From the NCBI GenBank assembly GCA_910585995.1, contig CAJUGG010000008.1:1-51857 (forward strand): a stretch of DNA of 51,857 bases. The letters are read 5' to 3'. Below, piece by piece: positions 15,773 through 23,090 of this stretch. The position numbers and the translations under genes are program-made. Below the pieces are notes generated by a model, which was not told the origin of the DNA, ran no database searches, and saw only the letters and a list, made by a program, of their open reading frames with translations. Origin of the DNA: an uncultured Lachnospiraceae bacterium (GTDB lineage: Bacteria; Bacillota; Clostridia; Lachnospirales; Lachnospiraceae). The stretch's first letter is position 1, and the number at the start of each line of letters is the position of its first letter.

Positions 15773-16037
15773 GATTTTTTCCTTTCAGGGACATCATCCA
15801 GTTGAGAATGTCGTCCAAAACAGTGGTGTTCAGGGTATAGTAGATATATTTCCCTTTTTTCTCGTCATCTATGAGTCCGGCCTGGCGCAGGATGGACAGA
15901 TGGTGGGAGAGGGAGGCTCCGGTGATGGAAAAATGGGTCAGTAGTTCGCTGACGGAGAGTGGGCCTGCCCGTAAAAGGGTCAGGATCTCCCGCCTTGTGG
16001 GGTCTGAGAGCGCTTTGAAGCTTTCCTGAAAACTCAT
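15759..16037 (-). CDS. ArsR-family (SdpR-like) transcriptional repressor
   Basis: This 92-residue winged-helix protein has the ArsR pattern: FKALSDPTRREILTLL, LSVSELLTHFSITGASLSHHLSIL as recognition region, and GKYIYYTLN as wing. No metal-binding Cys pair is visible. It belongs to the SdpR-like branch that controls an adjacent sdpI gene and itself. I chose ATG 16037 with AAAGGAG upstream; the longer frame from 16076 has no site. A perfect 10-base inverted repeat lies 39 bases before the start and is the likely operator. Confidence 0.9.
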   Translation of the reverse strand: MSFQESFKALSDPTRREILTLLRAGPLSVSELLTHFSITGASLSHHLSILRQAGLIDDEKKGKYIYYTLNTTVLDDILNWMMSLKGKNHEES

Positions 16038-16075
16038 GGCGTCTGCTCCTTTCCTGGATTGTGTTATTTTTAACA

Positions 16076-16101
16076 TTTAGATATTTTTCTAAATATCTAA
16101 A
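16076..16101. promoter_or_regulatory. Palindromic operator upstream of sdpR-like gene
   Basis: TTTAGATATT (16076-16085) and AATATCTAAA (16092-16101) form a perfect inverted repeat with a 6-base spacer. Its position just upstream of the ArsR-type gene suggests autoregulation. Confidence 0.65.
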
Positions 16102-16238
16102 CATAAAATATCATAAGGAGAGGGGAAAGTCAATGAAAATGATGCTTGTTATTTTGAAAATATGTGGTATATTATAGGGGAACGTTATTCTTCAGGAAAA
16201 CGCATCAATTTTTATATAGTTCTATTGTTTTCACAAAG

Positions 16239-16318
16239 AAAAAGTGCTGACCCTTAGATCCGGGCGGCAACTTTTTAGATCTTTATTATTCAGGTCTGCA
16301 TGGATGCGGACATTTTTT
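16239..16318 (+). promoter_or_regulatory. Two hairpins in the leader of the ECF transporter gene
   Basis: The gap 16102-16423 has no gene. It holds a hairpin with AAAAAGT and ACTTTTT arms and a GC-rich inner stem (16239-16276). A second stem, GTCTGCA-TGGA-TGCGGAC (16294-16311), is followed by six T. The second is a good terminator. This could be a leader-controlled attenuator, but I could not match it to a known riboswitch class. Confidence 0.4.
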
Positions 16319-16423
16319 GCTGTCTAATTTTCTGAAGGATTCCGTGATTTCCCCAAAATAAAAGATGCTGAAAGACAGGGGAGGCCTTTGTGCGCCGTTT
16401 TATCAGCCAAAGAAGGAGAAAAG

Positions 16424-17029
16424 ATGAAGAACAAGTCAACAAACAACACACGTTACATGGTGGAACTGGCGCTGATGGCAGCCATTATCTTTTTGATGGC
16501 GTTTACGCCGCTGGGGTATTTTCGCACGCCTGGGATCTCGATTACATTTTTGACGGTTCCGGTGGCAGTGGGCGCGATTATCTTAGGGCCAAAAGGGGGC
16601 GCCGTCTGCGGGCTGACTTTTGGGATCACCAGTCTGATTCAGTGTTTTATGGGCGGCTCATTTGGCTCCATGCTTTTGAGTATCAATCCCATTGGTACAG
16701 CGATCACTTGTATTGTGCCCAGAGTCTTAGAAGGACTTCTGTGCGGGATGGTCTTTCAGGGGATACATAAAGTGGCCAAGAACAGTGCCTATTTTGCAGC
16801 GAGCCTGGCGTGTCCTCTGTTAAACACGGTGTTTTTTATGGGTGCAGTGGTGCTGATTTTTTATCATACAGAATATATTCAGGGTTTTGTGCAGACGCTT
16901 GGAGTGACCAATCCCCTGATGTTTGTCGTGGCCTTTGTAGGGCTTCAGGGACTGATCGAAGCAGGGGTCTGCTTTTTGATCGCCAGTGCCGTCTCCAGAA
17001 CGCTTGCAGTGGCCCTGAAGACGGCGTAG
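16424..17029 (+). CDS. ECF transporter S component (substrate unknown)
   Basis: The 201-residue membrane protein has about five to six helices. Its N-terminus (ELALMAAIIFLM) and GPKGGAVCGLTFGITSL loop are typical of ECF S components, which bind a vitamin or precursor and associate with the shared EcfA-EcfA'-EcfT module. It resembles the pantothenate-type branch, but the substrate cannot be assigned. The energy-coupling genes are not in the window. ATG 16424 follows AAGGAG. The leader carries a terminator-like hairpin, hinting at control by attenuation. Confidence 0.82.
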   Translation: MKNKSTNNTRYMVELALMAAIIFLMAFTPLGYFRTPGISITFLTVPVAVGAIILGPKGGAVCGLTFGITSLIQCFMGGSFGSMLLSINPIGTAITCIVPRVLEGLLCGMVFQGIHKVAKNSAYFAASLACPLLNTVFFMGAVVLIFYHTEYIQGFVQTLGVTNPLMFVVAFVGLQGLIEAGVCFLIASAVSRTLAVALKTA

Positions 17030-17090
17030 GGCCAAAAAACAGCAATAACTCGGCCAAGTTACGGAACTAAAAAACAGCAACGGACCGGAC

Positions 17091-17151
17091 AAGCCCCAAG
17101 AGGATTTTCAGACACATAAGTGGCTGAAAATGCTCTTAGATAAGGGGGCTT
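17091..17151 (+). promoter_or_regulatory. Hairpin between ECF gene and peptidase gene
   Basis: AAGCCCC and AGAGGATTTTCAG pair with CTGAAAATGCTCT and GGGGCTT (one mismatch). It has no T tail. It may be a terminator of the ECF gene or a leader structure. A short direct repeat (AAAAAACAGCAA) occurs twice just upstream at about 17034 and 17069. Confidence 0.4.
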
Positions 17152-17188
17152 GGTAGGGGAGTTGTGGAACTCTAATAAGGAGACATAT

Positions 17189-18115
17189 ATGAGAGAGATT
17201 CAAATCACAGATCTTGAAGGTGTGCGGATCGGAAATGCACAGGATGATGAGGCGAAGACGGGGGTGACGGTGCTGATCTTTGACAAGGGAGCCTGTGTGG
17301 GTGTGGATATCAGCGGCGGCGGGCCTGCTTCGAGGGAGACGCCTCTTACTTCTCCTGTGACAGCGGATAATCCCATCAACGCCCTTGTACTGTCCGGGGG
17401 TTCGGCGTTTGGGCTGGCGGCTTCGGATGGGGTGATGCGTTATCTTGAGGAGCATGGAGTTGGCTTTGATACGGGATATGCGAAGGTTCCTTTAGTCTGT
17501 CAGTCCTGTATCTATGATCTGGGATATGGAAGGGCAGATGTCAGACCGGACGCTTTGATGGGATATGCTGCCTGTGAAAATGCGCAGAAGAACCATCCGG
17601 TAAGCGGCAGCGTAGGCGGCGGAACAGGAGCGACGGTTGGAAAGCTCTATGGGATGGAGCGCTCTGTGAAGGGCGGACTTGGCATCTATGCGGCAGCTGT
17701 GGGAGAACTGAAGATGGCTGCGGTGGTGGTGGTCAATGCGCTCGGAGACATCTATGACCCGGAGCACAACCAGAAGATCGCCGGCCTTTTGACGGAGGAT
17801 AAAAAAGGGTTTTTGGATACTTGCCAGGAGCTGTATAAGCTTCGTGAACGGACTGAGCTGTTTAACAGCAATACGACCATTGGCGCCGTGATCACCAATG
17901 GAAGATTTTCCAAAGCAGAGATGACCAAGATTGCTTCCATGGCGCGCAATGCCTATGCCCGCTGCATCCGGCCGGTGGGCACTATGGCAGATGGCGATAC
18001 TATCTATGGAGCGTCTGTGGGCGAGGTGGAGGCAGATCTGAATATGGCGGGCACCCTGGCAGCTGAAGTGCTGGCAAAAGCCATTCAGGATGCTTTTTCC
18101 CGTACAGACCAGTAA
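17189..18115 (+). CDS. P1-family (DmpA/NylC-type) self-cleaving peptidase or amidase
   Basis: The 308-residue protein has the fold signatures of N-terminal nucleophile P1 peptidases: GVRIGNAQ at the start, SGGGPASRET, VLSGGSAFGLAA and SVGGGTGATVGK. The predicted autocleavage site lies in NSNTTIGAVITNG, between Asn228 and Thr229, so Thr229 would become the catalytic N-terminus. Characterised relatives act as aminopeptidases or nylon-oligomer hydrolases; the natural substrate here is unknown. I chose ATG 17189 because AAGGAG lies 6 bases before it. A strong terminator follows. Confidence 0.88.
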   Translation: MREIQITDLEGVRIGNAQDDEAKTGVTVLIFDKGACVGVDISGGGPASRETPLTSPVTADNPINALVLSGGSAFGLAASDGVMRYLEEHGVGFDTGYAKVPLVCQSCIYDLGYGRADVRPDALMGYAACENAQKNHPVSGSVGGGTGATVGKLYGMERSVKGGLGIYAAAVGELKMAAVVVVNALGDIYDPEHNQKIAGLLTEDKKGFLDTCQELYKLRERTELFNSNTTIGAVITNGRFSKAEMTKIASMARNAYARCIRPVGTMADGDTIYGASVGEVEADLNMAGTLAAEVLAKAIQDAFSRTDQ

Positions 18116-18171
18116 AAAATCCCTGTAGCGATCCGCATGTCGATACGGATATGCGGTACTACAGGGATTTT
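18116..18171. terminator. Strong bidirectional terminator
   Basis: AAAATCCCTGTAG (18116-18128) pairs perfectly with CTACAGGGATTTT (18159-18171), and an inner CCGCAT/ATGCGG stem extends it. It separates the peptidase gene from the convergent ABC operon. Confidence 0.8.
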
Positions 18172-18177
18172 GTTCTT

Positions 18178-18215
18178 GACAATAGGTTTGCTGGCAAAGC
18201 CTGCAATCTATTCTC
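18178..18215. repeat. Short imperfect palindrome, GACAATAG...CTATTCT family
   Basis: AATAG (18181-18185) pairs with CTATT (18208-18212), with an inner TGC-GGC / GCC-GCA stem around AAA. It has the same layout as 5948-5985 and shares GACAATAGGTTTGCT with 8068-8082. It abuts the stop of the ABC permease gene. Confidence 0.45.
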
Positions 18216-19019
18216 TTACAGACTGCGTGACTTGCGGATATGATGTTCGTATTTCTGGATGATCTGATACAGGAAAAATGCAATGATGCACAAGATGATC
18301 AGAGCCGTTATCAGATAGTTTAACTTGAAGATCTGGCTGGCGTAGATGATCAGGTATCCAAGCCCTTCCCGCGCGGCTAAGAACTCTCCGATGATCACGC
18401 CCACCAGGCAAAGTCCGATGTTGACTTTTAAGATGCTGATGATCGAGGGGAGGCTTGACGGGATGACTACGCATCGAAGAACCTGCATCTGGCTGCCTCC
18501 TAGGGTATGAATCAACTTGATCTTTTCTTCGTCGGTGTCCCGGAAAGCGGTATACATACTGATGATGCTTCCAAAGACCGCGACAGACATCCCGGCGACG
18601 ATGATGGTCCTGGTATTGGCCCCCAGCCACACGATTAAGAGTGGGGCGAGGGCGGATTTGGGCAGGCTGTTCAGGATCACGAGCCACGGCTCTAAGATCT
18701 CGGAGATCGTGCCGGAGAACCAGAGGATCGTGGCGGTGACAAAGCTGACCAGAATCACCAGAAGAAAACTGATCAGCGTCTCATACAGCGTAATGCCCGT
18801 ATGGCGAAAGATGGAATAATCTTTGCTCATATCGATGATCGTGGCAAGGATACGGCTGGGACTGCTGAAGATAAAAGCATCAATCCAGTGCAGGTTGGCA
18901 CTGATTTCCCAGAGAGATAAAAACAAAAAAAACACCGTAAATCTGCATAGGGCGACAAAGTGATGGTGCCGTCTGTGGCTTTTGATAAAGTCCGCCTGAC
19001 GGGGTGAGATCTTATCCAT
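18216..19019 (-). CDS. ABC transporter permease, NitT/TauT (SsuC/ThiX-like) family
   Basis: The 267-residue protein has about six membrane helices. Its coupling loop region (LPKSALAPLLIVWLG, then HTLGGSQMQVLRCVVIPSSLP) is typical of BPD-type permeases for nitrate, sulfonate, taurine or thiamine precursors. It pairs with the ATPase gene directly upstream, overlapping it by 8 bases. Substrate assignment is not possible because no binding protein gene is adjacent. It is the last gene of a three-gene minus-strand operon. Confidence 0.88.
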   Translation of the reverse strand: MDKISPRQADFIKSHRRHHHFVALCRFTVFFLFLSLWEISANLHWIDAFIFSSPSRILATIIDMSKDYSIFRHTGITLYETLISFLLVILVSFVTATILWFSGTISEILEPWLVILNSLPKSALAPLLIVWLGANTRTIIVAGMSVAVFGSIISMYTAFRDTDEEKIKLIHTLGGSQMQVLRCVVIPSSLPSIISILKVNIGLCLVGVIIGEFLAAREGLGYLIIYASQIFKLNYLITALIILCIIAFFLYQIIQKYEHHIRKSRSL

Positions 19020-19779
19020 TTGCGTTCAGCTCCTTCCAGATATCGTTAAAATAGTGTTTAAATTCCGGCGCCTGTCTGCGCTGCATTGGTGTCATCTGCG
19101 AATTGATAAAACGTATCGGCATGATCTTTGTGATGCGGGCAGGACGTTTGGACAGGATCAGTATCCGGTCGGCCATGCTGATGGCTTCCGAGAGATCGTG
19201 CGTCACTAGGATCGCGGTCTTTTTTTCTTTTTTGATGATGGTGTAGACATCATCACAGACATTGAGCCTGGTCTGATAGTCCAGGGCTGAAAATGGCTCA
19301 TCCAGAAGCAGAAGGCTTGGGTCTAATGCCAGGGTACGGATCAGAGCAGCACGCTGCCTCATACCGCCGGACAGTTCGGACGGCCTGGAATTTTTAAAGG
19401 CGCTTAAACCGTAGTCTTTTAACATCTGATCCACATGGGCCAGATTTTTAGACGTCTCTTTTTTCTGAATCTCCAATCCTAAGATGACATTTTTATAGAT
19501 GGTGCGCCATTCAAACAGATGGTCTTTTTGCAGCATATAGCCTATGTTTGTCTGATGTCTGTTCAGAGGCGACTGGTTGAGCCGGATGATTCCCTGCTCG
19601 GCGGGGATCAGCCCGGAGAGAAGGGATAACAGCGTACTCTTTCCGCAGCCGCTGGGGCCGACGATCACGAGAAACTCGCCCTCGTCGACGGAGAAGGTGA
19701 TGTCAGTCAGGGCTGTTGTCTCACCGGACAGGGTGTGATAAGCATAACAGACATGGCTGACTTCGAGCAGTGGAGTCAT
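19012..19779 (-). CDS. ABC transporter ATPase, NitT/TauT (SsuB/ThiZ-like) family
   Basis: The 255-residue ATPase has Walker A GPSGCGKST, a Q-loop in YMLQKDHLFEW, signature LSGGMRQRAALIRTL, Walker B LLLLDEPFSALD and switch His in VTHDLSEA. The sequence is closest in style to the SsuB/TauB/ThiZ group. It energises the permease encoded downstream. The start ATG 19779 overlaps the stop of the upstream DUF3592-like gene by 4 bases, and its AAGGAGG site lies inside that gene. Confidence 0.92.
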   Translation of the reverse strand: MTPLLEVSHVCYAYHTLSGETTALTDITFSVDEGEFLVIVGPSGCGKSTLLSLLSGLIPAEQGIIRLNQSPLNRHQTNIGYMLQKDHLFEWRTIYKNVILGLEIQKKETSKNLAHVDQMLKDYGLSAFKNSRPSELSGGMRQRAALIRTLALDPSLLLLDEPFSALDYQTRLNVCDDVYTIIKKEKKTAILVTHDLSEAISMADRILILSKRPARITKIMPIRFINSQMTPMQRRQAPEFKHYFNDIWKELNANG

Positions 19780-20165
19780 GAGAGGGCCTCCTTAAAGGGT
19801 ATGCGGGTTTTGATATTAGAATATGGAATCAGGAGGGAATGTGTGAGGTTTTCTTTTTCAGCCTGCTGATAGGGCCGGTAGCTTAAGCTGACGTTGGTCT
19901 CGCTGGTATAGTATTGTCCGTCCACTTGATATTCTATGACGGGGCTGTACATGTGTGTCCTTTTGTGGGTACTTTCCCTATAATCAATGACATGGCCTTC
20001 GGCCTGCGCACTGCATATCTGCTCTTTGGCATGGGCAGAACGCAGCATGACCATGCCAATCGCGCCAAAACCTAATGCAAAGATTGTTAAAAATAAGACA
20101 AGGGCAATCGTTCCGCCTGATGATGTTTGGGATTTCCCAGAATCCGCGATGCTTGGTTGACTCAT
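19776..20165 (-). CDS. DUF3592-like membrane-anchored protein, possibly shortened
   Basis: The 129-residue protein has one N-terminal membrane helix (about 19-42). An extracytoplasmic segment follows with YSPVIEYQVDGQYYTSETNVSL, the core of DUF3592 proteins. The usual C-terminal part with a YDPxNP motif is not evident; the chain ends IPYSNIKTRIPFKEALS instead. It is the first gene of the ABC operon, in the place where a substrate-binding protein might be expected. The start at 20165 has GGAGG nearby. Function unknown. Confidence 0.65.
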   Translation of the reverse strand: MSQPSIADSGKSQTSSGGTIALVLFLTIFALGFGAIGMVMLRSAHAKEQICSAQAEGHVIDYRESTHKRTHMYSPVIEYQVDGQYYTSETNVSLSYRPYQQAEKENLTHSLLIPYSNIKTRIPFKEALS

Positions 20166-20240
20166 GATGTTACCTCCAGGTGTAATAAGATAAGGACATT
20201 ATACTTCTTTTATTTGGGAAAATAAAGATCAGCTTCAAGG

Positions 20241-20269
20241 TTGACAAGGAGATGGGGAGAAAATAGAAT
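20241..20269 (+). promoter_or_regulatory. Sigma-A type promoter of the ybaK-ABC exporter-ogt group
   Basis: TTGACA (20241-20246) and TAGAAT (20264-20269) are separated by 17 bases and lie 24 bases before the next start codon. Confidence 0.7.
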
Positions 20270-20293
20270 AGAGACAGAATGGAGTGAGTACAG

Positions 20294-20779
20294 ATGAGCA
20301 AGAAAAAAGAAGTCAAGACCAATGTGATGCGGATCTTAGAGCAGATGAGGATTACCTATCAGGCGTATACGTATGAGTGCGAGGAATTTGTGGATGCCGT
20401 GCAGGTGGCGGATCTGCTTGGGCTGTCTTATGAGAAGGTATATAAGACATTAGTGACGGTGGGCAGCAGCAAGGAATATTTTGTGTTTGTGATTCCGATT
20501 CGGGAAGAACTGGATCTAAAAAAGGCGGCAAAGGTGGCAGGGGAGAAATCGCTCTCCATGATTCCGGTGAAAGAGTTACAGAAAGTGACAGGATATATAA
20601 GAGGCGGATGTACGGCGGTGGGGATGAAAAAGCCGTATGCAACCTGGATTGAGAAGCGGGCTTTGGATCTGGAGCAGATGATTGTAAGCGGAGGGAGGCT
20701 TGGGAGCCAGATTGAGCTAAAGCCGGAGGATCTGTGCCGGGCCTGTGACGGGGCGTTTGCAGATGTGATTGTGACATAG
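20294..20779 (+). CDS. ybaK: Cys-tRNA(Pro)/Cys-tRNA(Cys) deacylase (YbaK/EbsC family)
   Basis: The 161-residue protein is a full-length YbaK-type trans-editing enzyme, which hydrolyses mischarged Cys-tRNA(Pro) in the cytosol. The catalytic Lys is in KVYKTLV (Lys51), and the conserved GYIRGGCTAVGMKK loop (about 100-113) is present. It starts at ATG 20294, after a consensus promoter. The ABC exporter gene begins 18 bases downstream, so the two probably share a transcript. Confidence 0.9.
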   Translation: MSKKKEVKTNVMRILEQMRITYQAYTYECEEFVDAVQVADLLGLSYEKVYKTLVTVGSSKEYFVFVIPIREELDLKKAAKVAGEKSLSMIPVKELQKVTGYIRGGCTAVGMKKPYATWIEKRALDLEQMIVSGGRLGSQIELKPEDLCRACDGAFADVIVT

Positions 20780-20797
20780 GAAGAGGACGTAAAGGTT

Positions 20798-22570
20798 ATG
20801 GAAAAAAATACGATGAAGACCAGTGTGCTGTTAAAAAGATTTGTGCCCTATTATGGAAAATATAAAGGGATTCTTGTGATGGATCTGATCTGTGCGGCGC
20901 TGACGACGCTCTGTGAGCTGATACTGCCGTTGATCCTCCGGTATCTGACGGATCTTGGGATGCAGGATCTCTCTCTTTTGACGGTGCGTATGATTCTGCA
21001 TATCGGTATGCTGTATTTTGGACTTCGCGTGGTGGATGGGGCAGCCAGTTTTTATATGGCATATACCGGACATGTGATGGGAGCAGCCATCGAGACGGAT
21101 ATGAGAAAGGATGCATTTACCCATCTGCAGAAGCTGTCGGATCATTATTACAGTAATACCAAGGTGGGGCAGATCATGTCCCGGATTACAAGTGATCTCT
21201 TTGATGTGACAGAATTTGCCCATCATTGTCCGGAAGAGTTTTTTATCGCTTTTGTAAAAGCAGTGGCGTCGTTTTTGATCCTGGCGCGGATCAACCTGCT
21301 TTTGACGGTGATTATCTTTGTGATGATTCCGGTGATGGCGGTCTCCTGTACGTATTTTAATCTGAAGGTACGAGCGGCATTTAAGCGCCAGAGAAACCAT
21401 GTGGGAGAGTTAAATGCCCGGATTGAGGACAATCTGCTGGGAAATAAAGTGGTGCGGGCATTTGCCAATGAAGAGATCGAACTGGAAAAATTTGACCGGG
21501 ATAACCAGGAATTTTTAAAGATCAAACGTCATACCTACAAATATATGGCGGCTTTTCAAAATACCGTACGGATGTTCGATGGGCTGATGTATCTGGTGGT
21601 GATCATCGCCGGAGGGATCTTTATGATCCAAAAGTGGATCATGCCGGCTGATCTGGTGGCATATACCCTGTATGTGACTACGCTTTTGGCGACGATCCGG
21701 CGAATCATCGAGTTTGCAGAGCAGTTTCAGCGGGGCATGACAGGGATTGAGCGTTTTCTTGAACTGATGGATGCGACGATTGATATATTTGATGAAGAGG
21801 ACGCGGTGGCTTTAGAAGAGGTACAAGGTGAGATCCGGTTTCGCCATGTCTCGTTTGCCTATCCCGATGATCCGATGCCGGTGCTCTCAGACATTGATCT
21901 GACGATTCATCCAGGGGAGAAAGTGGCGCTTGTGGGTCCTTCGGGAGGAGGCAAGACGACGCTTTGCAACTTGATTCCCCGTTTTTATGATCCGACCAAA
22001 GGTGAGATCCTCTTAGACGGACAGGATATCCGGCATGTGAAGCTGAAAAGTCTGCGCGGCAGTGTGGGCGTGGTGCAGCAGGATGTGTATCTCTTTTCGG
22101 GGAGTGTGTATGAAAATATTGCGTATGGACGGCCTGGAGCTGACAGAGAGCAGGTGATCGAGGCGGCAAAGCTGGCCGGTGCCCACGAGTTTATCAGCGA
22201 ATTAAAAGACGGGTACGATACCTATGTGGGAGAGCGCGGTGTAAAGCTCTCTGGCGGCCAGAAACAGAGGATCAGCATTGCACGCGTGTTTTTAAAGGCT
22301 CCCAAGGTACTTCTCTTAGACGAGGCTACAGCGGCTCTGGACAACGAGAGTGAGCATCTGGTGTCAGAGTCTCTGGATAAGCTGGCGAAGGGGAGGACGA
22401 CGCTGACGATCGCCCACAGGCTGACCACCATCCAGGGGGCGGACAGGATCTTGGTCCTCTCTGGAAATCAGATTGTGGAAGAGGGTAATCACAAGGCGCT
22501 GATGCAAAAAAAGGGCATTTATTATCAATTGTATCAGTCGGTCAGAAAAGGAGAAGAAGATGATTCATAA
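20798..22570 (+). CDS. ABC exporter, fused membrane and ATPase domains (MsbA/BmrA-like)
   Basis: The 590-residue half-transporter has six membrane helices in the first ~310 residues and a C-terminal ATPase domain. That domain has Walker A GPSGGGKTT, Q-loop VVQQDVYLFSG, signature LSGGQKQRISIARVF, Walker B VLLLDEATAALD and switch IAHRL. It should act as a homodimer for drug or lipid export; the substrate is unknown. It begins 18 bases after ybaK and overlaps the next gene by 11 bases, so it belongs to a three-gene group. Confidence 0.93.
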   Translation: MEKNTMKTSVLLKRFVPYYGKYKGILVMDLICAALTTLCELILPLILRYLTDLGMQDLSLLTVRMILHIGMLYFGLRVVDGAASFYMAYTGHVMGAAIETDMRKDAFTHLQKLSDHYYSNTKVGQIMSRITSDLFDVTEFAHHCPEEFFIAFVKAVASFLILARINLLLTVIIFVMIPVMAVSCTYFNLKVRAAFKRQRNHVGELNARIEDNLLGNKVVRAFANEEIELEKFDRDNQEFLKIKRHTYKYMAAFQNTVRMFDGLMYLVVIIAGGIFMIQKWIMPADLVAYTLYVTTLLATIRRIIEFAEQFQRGMTGIERFLELMDATIDIFDEEDAVALEEVQGEIRFRHVSFAYPDDPMPVLSDIDLTIHPGEKVALVGPSGGGKTTLCNLIPRFYDPTKGEILLDGQDIRHVKLKSLRGSVGVVQQDVYLFSGSVYENIAYGRPGADREQVIEAAKLAGAHEFISELKDGYDTYVGERGVKLSGGQKQRISIARVFLKAPKVLLLDEATAALDNESEHLVSESLDKLAKGRTTLTIAHRLTTIQGADRILVLSGNQIVEEGNHKALMQKKGIYYQLYQSVRKGEEDDS

Positions 22571-23057
22571 GATGTCATACGATTCCCCGCTGGGCACTCT
22601 TTTGATCGCAGAAAAAGAAGGAGCGCTTGTGGGGCTTTGGATGGAAGGGCAGAAGTATTTTCTGGGTTCTGTCAAAGAAGAGATGCAGGAAAAGACAGAT
22701 GTCAAAGTGCTGCTTCAGACAAGGGAATGGCTGGAGCGATATTTTAAAAGAGAGAGACCAGCCATTAGTGAACTGCCGCTCGCACCGATGGGCAGTGAGT
22801 TTCAAAAAGCAGTCTGGAAGATTCTCTGTCAGATTCCCTATGGGGAAGTGACGACGTACAAAGCGATTGCGGTAAGGATTGCGAAAGAACGGGGCATAGA
22901 GCGGATGTCCGCTCAGGCAGTGGGCGGTGCAGTGGCACATAATCCGATCTCGATTGTGATCCCCTGTCACCGCGTGGTGGGTTCTGACGGCAGCCTGACG
23001 GGGTATGCCGGAGGGATTGAGAAAAAGAAAAAGCTGTTGGAGTTAGAGGGCGTGTGA
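22560..23057 (+). CDS. ogt: Methylated-DNA-[protein]-cysteine S-methyltransferase
   Basis: This 165-residue suicide repair enzyme transfers the alkyl group from O6-alkylguanine to its own Cys. The active-site motif IPCHRV (Cys136) is present, preceded by the helix-turn-helix region (GEVTTYKAIA, then QAVGGAVAHNP) and the Asn hinge. The N-terminal ribonuclease-like domain is short, as in Ogt. It overlaps the ABC exporter gene by 11 bases and has its AGAAGG-type site inside that gene. Confidence 0.93.
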   Translation: MIHKMSYDSPLGTLLIAEKEGALVGLWMEGQKYFLGSVKEEMQEKTDVKVLLQTREWLERYFKRERPAISELPLAPMGSEFQKAVWKILCQIPYGEVTTYKAIAVRIAKERGIERMSAQAVGGAVAHNPISIVIPCHRVVGSDGSLTGYAGGIEKKKKLLELEGV

Positions 23058-23090
23058 CAGATCAAAGTATTATGGGAAGGGGAAGATGTT

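Noticed and set aside
17492..18283. A 263-residue minus-strand open frame
   Set aside because: It is antisense to the P1 peptidase gene, which has clear family motifs, and it runs through a terminator.
20294..20779. Minus-strand 141-residue frame over ybaK
   Set aside because: Pro/Ser-rich shadow of the deacylase gene, with no ribosome site.
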